Origin: Otis tarda
Lineage: Eukaryota; Chordata; Aves; Otidiformes; Otididae
Assembly: GCA_026413225.1 (NCBI GenBank)
Contig: CM048560.1
Coordinates: 12,480,001-12,544,000 of the forward strand
Reading direction: 5' to 3'
DNA: 64,000 bases
In this document: positions 25,365 to 37,385 of the stretch, piece by piece
Position numbering within the stretch: position 1 is the stretch's first letter
How the letters are laid out: every line of letters starts with the position of its first letter
Program-made: the position numbers and the translations under genes
The notes under the pieces: generated by a model
The model's database searches: none
What the model saw: only the letters and a program-made list of their open reading frames with translations
Told to the model about the DNA's origin: nothing

Positions 25365-26588
25365 TTTGTGAGGCTACCCTAACCTTGCAGTTTGGAAATA
25401 TTCTGGTTTTCCTGTGAGGAATAGCAAAGATTTGGCTGATGTTGGTGTTTTCCAGGAAAGAAATACAACTTGTTCACTTTACAGAAGGTTTGGTCATTAA
25501 GGGTTGTTTTTTTTTTAATTTGCCAGAGAAATACCAAGACTAGGAAGGTCATTCACTTTAGATAAATCTCCTACTTAAACCGGCTTTAAATATTAAATGA
25601 TTATTGGTATATTTGATAACTTTTTCTGACCAGCATCTAAAGTAATTGTGATGTGAGTGAGGAAATGAATTTGCAGTTGTTTAATGTATTCAGCAGCAAA
25701 ATTAATACAATGGCACTTGTCAGATAATTTGAACATTGAATTTATAGAAGTAATTTTAATTTACATCAAGCACTGTAGGCAATTTTTACACATCAATTTG
25801 CATTTCACTGATTATACTCAGCTGAGGCAAAATGGTGGCTTTTAAAAAGTTGCTTGTATTTCAAGAGGTTTAATGCAACATTGCAGGGACTGAGGAAAAA
25901 AAAGGATGTTCTTTCTGATGCATTTTATAAACTAAATTTTCCTGATAAGAACAGATGCTTAATTTGTTTCAACTAGAAATATAATTAATTCTGTTTGTAT
26001 CCCATAATCTATGAAATACCATGATGTTTATTTTGCATTTTTAAACTGCTGCTCACTTTGTTAATTGCAAACCGGAATGAAAATATTAATCTAAAATGTA
26101 ACAAAAATGGTCTGTGGTGTTTGAGTTCACACTTAAAAGTGCCACATATTAGTACTGAATATATTAGTCTTTGAAAATTATGGATGGATGGAAAAAAAGA
26201 AATGAAAATTATCAATAGCTTATTTGAAAAAGCCCTCAGATAAATTATTTCTAAAAAGTTTTGTTATGTTAGAACATAGAGAATCATATGCTGAGTTAGT
26301 GTAAAGTGGTATACTTTCACTGATGTTAGTGTTACTGGTGAGGATCCCAGTATCTTACTGTTACCAGGATCCTAAAAATTAAGTGTCTCCACATTGCAAG
26401 CACAGATGCTTATGCAAATATAGGAAGCATACATACTGGAATTATTGTGAAGACTTTCTTGAAATTTTCAAGATGATGATATTGGAAAAATTCCAAGTTA
26501 TGTATTTCCAGTTAGCTCTCAGAATACACACAGCTGGGCTTTTTGTTCTGGACTATATTACTGCAAGTATTAATGTGCATCTTACAAT

Positions 26589-26610
26589 GAGATATCATAG
26601 AGATATCATA
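26589..26610. repeat. 11-bp tandem duplication with palindromic core
   Basis: GAGATATCATA occurs twice in direct succession without mismatch. Each copy contains the palindrome GATATC. It has no known function. Confidence 0.85.
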
Positions 26611-26747
26611 GCATTGAATGACTTGATAGTTCACATCTGCTTTTTACTTTGGAGTCCAAACCACCGTAATACTTTAGGGGATTGCCTTTGACAGATTTAC
26701 CTCAGCCTTTAGCCCCTCCTAATTGGTCCAGGGCTCTTGTCACACTA

Positions 26748-26980
26748 TCATAGAATCATAGAATGGTTAGAGTTGGAAGGGACCTTCAAAGGTCATCTAG
26801 TCCAACCCCTCTCCAGGAGCAGGGACATCCCTGACTAGATCAGGTTGCTCAGAGCCTCATCCAGCCTGGCCTTGAATGTTTCCAGGGATGGGGCTTCCAC
26901 CACCTCTCTGGGCAACATGTGCCAGTGTTTCACCACCCTCAGCATAAAGAATTTTTCCTAATATCCTGTAGAGATAAACC
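26748..26980 (-). mobile_element. CR1 LINE 3' end with intact ORF2 C-terminal frame
   Basis: The plus strand opens with TCATAGAATCATAGAATGG, the reverse complement of the CR1 terminal octamers, so the element points to lower coordinates. On the minus strand the sequence translates as the end of the CR1 ORF2 protein. The motif around [20 protein letters not shown] is followed by DEALSNLI and a stop, then the short 3' UTR. The copy is 5'-truncated near 26980, where similarity to the FLTLRVVKHW-type region is lost. About 230 bp remain, with no frameshift in the coding remnant. Confidence 0.93.
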
Positions 26981-29278
26981 AGTATGAAGGCAGAATAGGT
27001 TGTCACACTCTAAGATGTACGTCCTTCCATGACAGCCTTGAGAGCTGACCACAATGGTGCTAGGGGGAGCGCCACATAAAGGAAATCTCTTCGGTACTTA
27101 GCGGAGTTTGTCTTGAGATCAAAGTGCATCACGTGTTCTGTAGGTCCATGTATTTCTCTTTGTGTATCTTGCAGCTAAGCAAGCTGCTTTCCATATGATT
27201 AATGCTCCTTTCCCAGCATGTCCATGACTGAACATGAATTTAGGTACAGCACTTTTCAAGTTTCATTTTAGTGGCCATAACTGTTTCAGTTTACCTGAAT
27301 TACGCTTACACTGGCACGCCTGATTGAAATGCACTGCTGAGAAGGGTCTCTTATTCATGTTATCCACTTCCAGCTAAAGACAGTTAGATATAGAGGTCCT
27401 GGATCCTCATCCATTTAGAAACATTACCTTTCTATGCATTTTCCCATAGTGAAAATAAATGCCCAAGGATACACACCAGGTTCAAGACAGATTAAATAAC
27501 AGCATTACTCTCTGTTACCCTGTGAAACAGCTGTTATGGTCTCCAAAGTTGTTTGTGCTCAATTTGTCTGTGTGAAGCAAGGATAGCTTACATGTTCTTA
27601 TCTGCCTCTACCCCACTCCACTGATCCGCTGTAGGAAAATCAGAATGAATTCGGTTCACATCTTCGATTTTCCAAATAGATTTATGTCATTATAGAAACG
27701 CTACCTTTTGTTTTTTTAACTCTATTCACAAATACTTTTAATTTCTTTATATGTTCTGTAAAAGCACTGTTTGTTTTGAGTTGTGTTACAGGGCTCTCTA
27801 GGTAAGCGGAATACAAAACCTGACTCCTCTATACCTAATAATTTTCGTCCAATTTTCTATCTTGGTTGAAGGAGGTAAAAGAAGTACAGCAATAAAACCA
27901 GTCCAATAATGTCTGGGTACCTAAATACTGATAATCTGTCATTTCTCATTCTCTCTTTGTTTATAGTCCCTTAGTCAGTTTTCAGTCTGCTCTCGTGAAC
28001 AAATCAATCTGAACGATTTCTTTTAATTTGATTATTTGACCCATACTTTGCTTTACTGAAGTCTGCTATACTGCATATAATTCTAAACTACTCTATGCCT
28101 TTCATTCACTAACTTATAGAATTATTTTGGAAATGTGTGATATAGTTTTATGGCAGTGTTTGCTTTTTGGCAGTTGGTGCTACATAGTATATACGTCTAG
28201 TAGTGCATACCTAGTTTTGAGGCTGGCTGGATTTTAAAAACCAGTGTTCAGTTTGGAAGCAACTGCTAGGGTTACAAAACTTTGTGATTTTGAATTTTGT
28301 ATTTGTTTTGAACTTAAACATTTTAAATATTTTTCTATCGGCAAACAAAGATTGATTTAATTATTATTTAGTGTTTTTCTGAGGAAGAAATGCGAAGTAC
28401 AGAGTTTTCAAGCAAAACATTTTTCTGTCTTGCAGAAGCATTTGTTGCTGTGGGATTTGAACACAGCATGTTCTGAAGAAATATACAGTTGGATTGTCTA
28501 CAGCTCATTCCACACTGAAGTGGAGAGACCCTGAGCTTGTACTACCTGAAATAACTCCCTGGAAAGAAAGGTAAACAAAAACAACTCAACATATATCTGA
28601 ATGTTGTATGATCTGTACAGTTTTAGGATTTTTATGTTCTCAAAGTTAGCAATACTAAATATATGTCTGGAAAGCTCTTCCACTTCTATCTCCATACTTT
28701 CAACTTTCTCCTGATTCCACAAAACTTTTCCTGGACTCAATCCCTGCTTATTCCTTAGATCCCATTTTTACCCTCAACTCTCCTTCAGTTCTAACCTCTG
28801 TCCTAGCCTTTCTATCTTGAATTCCGATTCATTCAGATCATTCTGTTGCCTTTTACGCTGGAGGTTCTGCTCTCAAATAAAACCCACACTCACTTAGATG
28901 CTCGTATCCTGTGTCCTTGTTTCAGGTCCTCACTGCATCTAGAGCCTTTTTTTTTTCCACATAATCTTGATAAGGAGATCAACAGGTCGTCTTCAGTGTG
29001 CTTCACGCTGCCGAATAAGTATACGCATTGCCTCCAGGTTTGCAATTAATGCCTTTGGGGTTTATAGGAAATGTTACTTCCAGCTTCTTTTGGGGCAAAT
29101 TCTTTAGAGAAAACGTGGACCAGGATTTGGTTAATTTGTCTGGAGGTTTGCGTTTGTCATGTAAGCCCAAGATTGTCCACTGACTCTGTAGTACAGGGCA
29201 ATGCGGCCTTATTCTAAAATAATTGTAACCACTGTTATGTTTTGCGCTTCTTCCTGAAATAGATATGTTATTTCTCTT
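26981..29278. other. non-coding spacer between two CR1 copies
   Basis: No gene is supported. The first 150 bp carry several CpG dinucleotides and a word resembling a CTCF core (27057-27073). The rest is AT-rich with open frames of at most 80 codons and no recognisable domain. Confidence 0.65.
27057..27073 (+). promoter_or_regulatory. CTCF-like word (weak)
   Basis: GTGCTAGGGGGAGCGCC shares the CTAGGGGG centre and a following GC with the CTCF core motif (CCASYAGRKGGCRS). The upstream CCA is replaced and there is an A where the core has C. Only a scored matrix scan or ChIP data could support it. Confidence 0.15.
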
Positions 29279-29556
29279 TTCATAGAATAACAGGATAGTT
29301 TGGGTTGGAAGGGACCTTCAAAGCCCATCCAGTCTAACCCCCCTGCAAGGAGCAGGGACATCTCCAACCAGATCAGGTTGCTCAGAGCCCTGTCCAACCT
29401 GGCCTTGAATGTTTCCAGGGATGGGGCATCCACCTCTGGGTAACCTGGGCCAGTGCTCCAGCACCCTCAGTGTAAAAAACTTCTTACTGTCTAATCTGAA
29501 TCTACCCCCTTCTATTTTAAAACCATTACCCCTCGTCCTATCAATTTTCCTCTTCT
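29279..29556 (-). mobile_element. CR1 LINE 3' end with ORF2 C-terminal remnant
   Basis: The plus strand starts with a decayed octamer (CATAGAATAACAGGATAG), then the reverse complement of CR1: TTGGAAGGGACCTTCAAAG, CCCTGCAAGGAGCAGGGAC and GGCCTTGAATGTTTCCAGG. Read on the minus strand, the coding remnant includes [20 protein letters not shown], the CR1 ORF2 C-terminus. At the upstream edge, ACCATTACCCCTCGTCCTAT corresponds to the conserved block coding for DRTRGNG in ORF2. The copy is 5'-truncated at about 29556. Confidence 0.93.
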
Positions 29557-30468
29557 TTAGTTGCTTTCATGGTTCTTTCTTGCTGTTTGTGGTCAAATGT
29601 CATTCTGTGTACCCAATATATACAAAATGATTAATTTTTTTAGATAAATGCTACATCTCAGCTAATAAAACAATTTCTGAATAAAATACAGTCTTTGGGG
29701 ATGTGAAGAGGTTACTGTCTTCACAGAGGAAAGTAGATTCTGTTGGAGGAAGGGTCAAACTTTGAAATATATTGCTCTGACGATACTTAACTTTCTTTTA
29801 GTGTAATTTACTGTTTTAGTAAGCCATTAAAATATAAGATACTTTATTACCAAAAACATAAACAGGGCATAAATATTCTCTAAAATTTATCAGCTGTAAG
29901 CTAATTCCAGTGACAGGAGACACTTTTCTGTAGAATAGTAGCTGCTGATTGGCTCCTAGGAGTACACAAGAAGAAACAGATATTGGTATTTTACATTTTA
30001 GTCCTGTGCTCATGTGCTTGTTTTGTTAAGGAATATGTCAGTATCTCAGTTCACAAAAATGGATGAAAAATTAATAAAAATTTTAGTCACTTAGCTTTAC
30101 AAGACTGACGATCATCACGATTTTCATGGGTCAAGTGGCTTGCGAGGTTGCATATTTTTATCTTTATTTATATTCAGAATGTTTTTTCTTACAACAACAG
30201 AAACAGTATATAAAATAACAGTATGTCAAAAGGCTGTCAAAAGTTCCTGAAATATATAATATTGTAAAAAGTGACACTGTTCAATGCATTATTCTATTTG
30301 CATTTACCAAAACATATAATATATGTATGAGTCTGGGGCAGCATATTGACACAAGCATGCATTTATACCTTTATTTGTTTAGCTGTGTGTCAATTTAGAT
30401 TAACACTCTAGCAATTCTAACATGGTAAATAATAATATTTTAAGAGACACCTGAAGTAAGTCTAGGGA

Positions 30469-30491
30469 TTTTTTTTTTTTTTTTTTTTTTT
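30469..30491. repeat. poly-T tract (T23)
   Basis: Twenty-three uninterrupted T. It is likely length-polymorphic between individuals because of slippage. Confidence 0.95.
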
Positions 30492-31312
30492 ACTGTAGAA
30501 CTACACTGCTCTGCATATTTAGGATTAAATTTACCATTAAATTAACTCAGTTGGAGACATTATAATCTTTATTTAAAATGATGATTTGAAAAGCTTCACT
30601 ATAAAAAGGAAACCCAGCAACCTAGTCTGGCTGTGATAGTAACATTTTAGCAGTAACTAAGCCAAATTGCTCTCAGTAATTCAGGTGAAATCCCTGCTTT
30701 AGACATTTCTTCAAAATTGGGTTATGTGCAGGAGCTGCAAAATCAGCAACTGCACTCCACATCTCCTGATGATCTAAATTAATTAAACTTAAGCTATTTT
30801 TCACCAGAAAATAATTTCTAGCCCATATGATTAAAATGTGGATCTGCTTACTGTTATTTTTGAGGCCTTTGCAGCATTTTCCTTTTGCAAAGAAATGTCC
30901 TACGTTTCTCTAACACCAGATTAATTAAGAAATTTAGGTACAGCAATTTGACCTAAACAAATACTGAGTAAGTGAATTCTTCCTACGGTTACTAGCATTC
31001 AGCGTTTATTGGCCATAGGCAGTAGATTTTCACTCTGATCCCTCCTAGGCATCAGCTCCCGTTATGGTGGCAGCACTGGCAGCTGTTACGTCAGCAGTTT
31101 TCGGCCCCCAAGGCAATTAGGTGTGCTTTGGTATGGACTATGACCCGGAGGAGGTATAGCTATGTGCTCAGCACCCAGACTGACAAATCTTTATTAAAAT
31201 AAATTTTTTTTGCTCACTTACGCAAGGATCTGGAGCAATCAAACCGAACTAACAAAGCACATTTATTACATCTGCGATATTTACTAAACCATTAGGAAAG
31301 TGGGGATAAATA

Positions 31313-31316
<4 letters not shown>

Positions 31317-31343
<27 letters not shown>
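31317..31343. repeat. poly-T tract (T27), longest homopolymer in the window
   Basis: Twenty-seven uninterrupted T followed by six A. No retroposon body is visible on either side. Confidence 0.95.
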
Positions 31344-31349
<6 letters not shown>

Positions 31350-33812
31350 GCTAACTAGCCTGACTTCAGTCTTGATTTGACTCTGATTACTTCAGTCTTG
31401 AATTTAGCCTGCAAATATGAAGAGGTCTTGGTGTGTTCAGTACTGCTTATATGTAGTGCTTGGGCCTTTGGACAGAACATGCCCATCTGACCACACGGTG
31501 AAATGACGCTATTCTGTGCTTCATCTGCACTCTGTGGCTAATTTAGTTCTATGAAACAGAGTGTGGAATTGAGCAGTAGTTTGGGATCTATATACCCAAA
31601 CATGCCTCAACTGTGCTACATTACAGCTTTCCATTAGGTATGTGTCATTCTTGGGAACCTAAACCAGACTAAATACCAACGGTGCGCATACTGCCTTGTG
31701 AGTTCATGATAGGTGGATGGAACATGGAGTGTGTGCATTGGAAAAGCTTTTCTGTAATTTAAAAATGGGCATAAAGGAAAATAAACATAATATTTTTAAA
31801 CATTTCAAATGCCAGGATTCCCTTAACATGTCTGGCAGCTCTTCCTGAACCTGAGAAGTTGAAATTTATCTGCATACATGAATACTAACTAAGTGGGCTT
31901 CTTTGACTTTGAGGTTTCTGCTGAAATCTATGGTTCATCTTTTCCAAGCAGCTCTTCCCTAAATATCAGTTTTAAAATCTGACGGTTAAAGCCAGTAGCA
32001 ACCATAAAGATGACATTTTGCAAATTGTTTCATCAGCAATCTCCCATCTGTGTGATTGTCAAGATGTGCTGGCATTTTTAAAGCTCTTTATCACTTCTTC
32101 TGTTGCTAAGGAAGGATGATGTTTTTGTCCATCTACTTCTAAAGCTGAGTATGCTCCTGACTGCATCACGCACCAGCAAAGTGACAGTCCAGGAGAGGAG
32201 CAGCAACTGCCTTCACTTCAGCTCCTAAAGAGAAGTCATCTTGCTGCTCTCCAGAAAATCAAGTAATCTGCATTTTGTCATTACCATTGCCTAGCATGTC
32301 TGGAAGTCAGTGACAAGCATTTGCTCACATTCTGTCCTCTCTTTATCTTTTCCCTGTTTAAATATTAGCAAGTTTTCAGAAATAGTAAGCGTTCAGACCT
32401 TGTACTGCAGTTGAACCTAAAGCTCAAGTAGAGTGAATGGGAGAATGGAAGCTTGTGCATATGTTTGTTTGAGGCTGATTTATTTATTTGCGTGGCTGCA
32501 TTAGGGTAGTTTATGATCTTCTTTAATTTTTGTCGTGATGTTGGTACGTAATAACATAAAGATGCTATTTCCCACTAGAATATCCTATATCCATACTTTC
32601 TTTTCACTGCAGCGGCATATTTTGCTGTTGTATCTCTGAGTAGCGGTATTTCTGTTTGATATTCTTTAATGAAATACTAAATTGCATTCTATCCTTTGTA
32701 AAAGTTTTGTAACCTCTTTGGGAATTACACTTTTAACACAAGCATACGTAAGTGACTAATGTTCTAGATTTTCCATATCTGAGTACAGAATTATAAACTG
32801 GTTGCCTCATAATTATTTCTGAGTACTAGCTTTTCGCCTTCTCGTGCCCTGTGCAAATGCTGGACGTACATAGCTTAGTTGCGTTTAAATGAAATTCAGG
32901 AAATGAGCCACATAAGATTTCATACCACATCGTTAGCCTGGGATATGTTTATTTTCTGAACGCTTTCATTAGAGCCCTTTTCAGGTACAAAATACGTGAA
33001 ATGCTTTTGTGTCTTGTTTTTCTGTGCGATTTTCAGATGACCTGTCTGTTCTATATGTTTCCAGAAGAAATCCCACTTCTGCTTCTCAAAATCCCCCAGT
33101 TTCCATTCTTGTTTATTGGCAAGAAGTAGTAGATTTTGAATACATTTTCATCATTTACAAACTCACTGGCAACAGACAACTGCAGTCTGACTTAAAGGAA
33201 TGACTCCTACTGCATCATGAAGTGAGGGCAGAAAAAAATCCAGAAAAAGATGATGACATGCCAAAGAACATAAGCAGGAGGAAGGTGGCTCATTACAAGA
33301 ACAGACATACAACCTGGACTGAATACAAGGTCAGAAACAGAATTGCCACTTAGGACCTCAATTTCAGGAAACAAATCATATGTGACCACGATGTTGTCAT
33401 GAAAGGTTATTTCTTGCCCTTTCATCAAACATTTTTTTTGTGTGTGTATTTTTGATTGATTGCCTCAAATGCAAGCAACAACAATACTGCACCGGGCAAA
33501 ATTGCGGGACACATATAAATATGCTATTTAAATATGTGTGTGAGTCAGGTGCACCTTAACCCATCAGCTCAGAGCTTTAAAAAGCAATGGTTCTTTTTCT
33601 GTACTTAGGGCTTTCCTTACTGCAACTGGAGCTTTCTATTTTCACAAAGGGACTACGAGATAGTGGTGGAGGCATTACCCAATTTATCTGCTCTTTTGTT
33701 TTCTGCCTTTAAGTCTAATGCTGCACTTACAGATTTAACATGAAGTTTGACCTCTCAGTGGCAGCAGGGCCTTCACTACCAGTATACCTTCTCTAAGTCA
33801 AGTTCTCTTCCC

Positions 33813-33834
33813 TTTTTTTTTTTTTTTTTTTTTT
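33813..33834. repeat. poly-T tract (T22)
   Basis: Twenty-two T after a pyrimidine-rich lead (TTCTCTTCCC). It is a simple homopolymer. Confidence 0.95.
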
Positions 33835-34673
33835 AATTTTCATAGGAGGCTTTATTTACTCTTATACAGCAAGACAGAGTGGTGAACTAGTTCTCAGGTT
33901 TTCGTAAGTCCATTTCTATGACTACTGCTCTTTCCATTTTGCCTCTTTTTATCCTAACCTTCCAAATTTTACTTGCTCTGGCTTGTATTGTCTTTTTTTT
34001 TCTTTTCTGTCTCTCTCACTCCTTTCTTCATACCAAAGTTTCAAATAGTGATCAATGATTATTCACATGCCTTTTACGCTGTGAATCATCTTAATTCTCA
34101 CAGAATTCCTTCCAAAGAAGGAATAAGGAGAAGCAGCAGGGGAAGGATGGTGTGCCAAGTTATTTTCACTGTGCACCTAGGATAATTTTCGGAGGTTTTA
34201 GTGGAAAGTAAAATAAAATAAAGGCAGTAAAACTTAGATAGTAATGTGTACAAATGTAGGTATGTGCTAGAGTAAGTGAGAGAGAGAAGACAGTAGCAGG
34301 GAAGGTGGACTCATATGCTTAGTTTCAAGCTTCTGTTCTTTTGCAGTCTTTTCCTCCACTATATGTTTTGTGCAAAAGCAGTAAGAAGCATAGCTTTTGC
34401 TGAGCCGCTCATCAGTTAGAAGACAAACTTGGAAAACCTCCAGTATATCTGCCACTCTAATTTATACCTGTGAGGATTAAGATGTCCAGAAAAGCCATGA
34501 AAATGACTAAGTATATTCCCACTTGATCAATTACTGCATCTCATAAGAAAATATAGTGGTAATACCTACACATATGTATTTAATAGATGTCATATCCAAC
34601 CTGGGGAATATGCATCAGCAGTGTGTATATTAATTTAATAAGTCAATTAACGTTTTCATTAAAAGCAACCCTC

Positions 34674-34696
34674 AAAATCATTTTAAAAATGATTTT
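34674..34696. repeat. palindrome with 11-bp arms
   Basis: AAAATCATTTT (34674-34684) is followed after one base by its reverse complement AAAATGATTTT (34686-34696). The arms are perfect. In duplex DNA it could extrude only a weak AT hairpin. No function is known. Confidence 0.85.
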
Positions 34697-34721
34697 ATGT
34701 CAGGCAAAGGAATAAACACAA

Positions 34722-34755
34722 GCTAATGCACTGCTGGGTCAGACCCTGACTTTTT
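34722..34755 (+). mobile_element. possible scrap of an ancient CR1 3' end
   Basis: CACTGCTGGGTCAGACC resembles the TACTGGGTCAGACC word near the 3' end of the old amniote CR1 family. The similarity extends only about 20 bp, so chance is a serious alternative. Confidence 0.2.
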
Positions 34756-36000
34756 GATATAGCCAAGGTTTTGGTAGACCATATCACTTGTCACTTCTTT
34801 GACCTAAGGTGAGCTGAGGGGAAATAATCTAGTGAAGAGAGAGTGCTGGATCCTTTGGTAAAGTCAGCTGGAGTAGTTTCATTGACTTCACTGCAGTGGC
34901 AATAATTTATGTAGGTGAAGATGTGATCTGGCATCCGCTGTAAAGTATTTCTGTTTTCATACAATTTTAGTTTCTCATTGCTTTTTTTTCCTCTCATGTT
35001 TTCATATTATTTTTTTTTTACAGAGGAAAGAGTTTTTTTTTTAAGTTTCTATTTTTTTTTAAACAATGTCTAAGAAGATTAAATGATCATGCTTTAAACG
35101 AAACTTGGGATGGGGGGTATTTTTTTTTTTTTTTCCTTCTTCCACTCTTTCTTAAGGAGGAAAACTCTTAAAATTCTACTTTACCTGTACCGCCAGAAGT
35201 ATTAAATCCTTTGTAGCTATTACCTCCTTCCATATGCCAGTGAGAGCTGCATAATTCATGTGTAGCAAGTCATGCAGCCAAGAAAAAAGTTAGCTACAGA
35301 AAAAAAAAAAATGAAAACTTTTAAAAAATGTTTTTTATAAGTTTATATTGGATTGGAGCTAAACTGCCTCCAATTCCAATTTAGCAGACTGAAAAATGAC
35401 AATAAAAGTAGTAAATTTCAGTAGCCAGATTTAACCTTTTCATTATGTTTTGAGTCAATGCTAAATATGAGAGCTGCTAATACTGTAATGTTTATACATT
35501 GTTTTTCCCTGTGCTTTTGAGATACTAACTTGTGGTTACAGAAAGTTTAGGTATTCAGGATAGTTTTTTGCAATTTAGGGCTTATTGTCTTTTCTGCCTA
35601 GAATGCCAAGAGATGCACAGTGGTGTAACTCTGTTAAGGATCCCTTAGTGTCTGGAAAATGCTATTTGAGAAATGGAAAAAAGATTTTATTATTCCAGCC
35701 TCCTGCATAATGGGAAATACTACAGCAGAAAGCTGCTGACTAGCTCTATGTCAGATAAGTTTCTAATTTCAAAGGTGTCCCCATACCCATGCCAAGACTT
35801 CAGAGTGAGATGCAGTTCCTATCAATTACCTGAATGGGGGAGATATAGAACTAACAAATGCAAAGTATTAATTATTTTTGTATAAATTATTCTGTCTGTA
35901 ACTTAAATAGAGTCAGTCTTTATTTTTTACATGAACATGCTCAATGATAAAACTGAGGGGACATCAAATTTGAGTGAAAAGTACTAAATTTCAAAGCCAG

Positions 36001-36445
36001 ACACAGAATCACTATCTAGGAAGAGATCTCCAGAGGTCACCTCATCCAGCTACTCAAAGCAGGGCTAATTAAAGCAGGGTTGCTCAGTGCCTTGTCTAGT
36101 CAGATTTTGAGTGTCTCCAAGGATAGAGATTCACCAACCTCTCTGGGTGACCTGTTCCAATTTTGAACACTCATATTAAAAAAAAAGTTCCTATATTGAG
36201 TTAGAATTACCCCTGTGTACCAGCTTGTATTCATTTTCTCTTGTCTTTGCACTCTGAGAAGCATCTCTGTGCACATCTGAGAAGAGTTTGGCTCCACCTG
36301 CTCTGTACCCTGCATCAGTCAGTTGTAGAGAGCAATAGGACCCCCTTGAAGTCTTCTCTCTTTAAGATCGAACAAACCCAGTTCTCAGCCTCTTGTTGTG
36401 TGTCCCATATTCCAGCTCCTGACCATCTTGGCATTTGCTGTATCT
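36001..36445 (-). mobile_element. older CR1 LINE 3' end, diverged
   Basis: The plus strand has CACAGAATCACTATCTAGG and GAGATCTCCAGAGGTCACC at the 3' end of the element, then ACCTCTCTGGGTGACCTGTT, and near 36370 AACAAACCCAGTTCTCAGCC, which corresponds to CR1 sense GGCTGAGAGAGCTGGG. On the minus strand a remnant frame reads NWNRSPREVGESLSLETLKI, the CR1 ORF2 C-terminal block. Spacing differs from the younger copies and the frame is broken upstream, so this is an older subfamily copy of about 445 bp, 5'-truncated near 36445. Confidence 0.88.
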
Positions 36446-37334
36446 CAAGCTAGGATCATATCAAGGTAAGGATCATGTGTTGCTTGTGTCTAATTCCCCT
36501 TCATCTGCAATTACCAACTGTTAAAATTTGGCTTTTTCAAACCTCTGGATCCTGAAACATGTAACTGTGGCAGTCTTAAGGATGTCTTTCAAAGCTGTAC
36601 CCAAACTTACATTTATTTATTTATCAATTCATTCTATGAGTCTAAATACATGTGAGAGAAGCCTTCTCCCATGTCAAAGGTATTTAAGATGCCGTGTCTG
36701 GGGACACACTTGAAGAGAGGTCTAATGGTATGGGTACAGGATGATCAATCCTAACATTTAAAGAACATTAATGCCGTATAAAATTAAATAGGATTTTAAA
36801 TTAATTTGCTACTTCTAAGTCAGAACCTTGTCGAAGTTTGGTTTTTTTTCAATAATATTTTTTTTTTAAATAGGACAAAAAGTACGAGACCAGATGCTTT
36901 TCTGATCCTGGCTCATTCAGTAGCAATCTCTGATACAAAAGAGGTGTTTTGCCATGGTCTATTGGACAGAATGAAGGACAATGCCCTCCCCAATGTCATT
37001 GATCATTGATGTATTCAGTGATTGCTACTTTTTGATCGGGAATGTGTTCAATCACGTAGTAGTTGGAGTTTCATCTCTCGGAATGAGCTGTTGAAGTGCA
37101 GGTTTTCCGTTTAGCTACATTCAAGAGCAAGTCTCAGGAGCTTTCAAAGAATTATTAAAGTGAGTACAAAATATCTGTGTGCTGGAGAGTGGTCTTTCTG
37201 CCCTTTTATGAAGTATTGGAAGAGTAGTCTATGAAGCGGACAAATAGATGTGAAAATTATATTGAGTCCTAGAATACACATACTGAAAACCCTAAACTGC
37301 TATAGGAAAAGCTGATGATGTGGAATCACTAGTC

Positions 37335-37385
37335 TCATTTCATAGACAGGCAGAGATGTACACTGATTAGGTAAATCTTTAAAAG
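37335..37385 (-). mobile_element. possible MIR-like SINE remnant (weak)
   Basis: CTCATTTCATAGACAGGCAG then AGATGTACACTGATTAGG follows the order of the antisense MIR word set (CATTTTACAGATGAGG, then GCACAGAGAAGTTAAG) with many mismatches. It is about 50 bp long, so chance similarity is quite possible. Confidence 0.18.

Larger units (their letters stand above)
23171..26747. other. AT-rich non-coding sequence
   Basis: Flank between the LTR and the next CR1. It holds a G-rich word at 23439-23457, T18 at 23585-23602, and a 12-bp duplication with TG content at 25341-25364. A weak SINE-like stretch lies near 25205-25330 and an AT-rich candidate regulatory block at 25620-25850. An exact 11-bp tandem duplication (GAGATATCATA twice) lies at 26589-26610. 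No gene is supported. Confidence 0.65.
29557..36000. other. AT-rich non-coding sequence with the longest T-runs
   Basis: No gene is supported. T-runs lie at 30469-30491 (T23), 31317-31343 (T27), 33813-33834 (T22) and 35120-35134 (T15), plus A12 at 35300-35311. A near-perfect palindrome lies at 34674-34696. The block 30530-30960 is AT-rich with balanced, non-repetitive words and is a candidate conserved element. A short stretch near 34722-34755 (CACTGCTGGGTCAGACC) may be a scrap of an ancient CR1 3' end. Confidence 0.65.

Noticed and set aside
29209-29433. 74-codon minus-strand frame
   Set aside because: Its N-terminal half is the C-terminus of the CR1 ORF2 remnant and the rest is CR1 3' UTR and flank. 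It belongs to the transposon and is not a separate gene.
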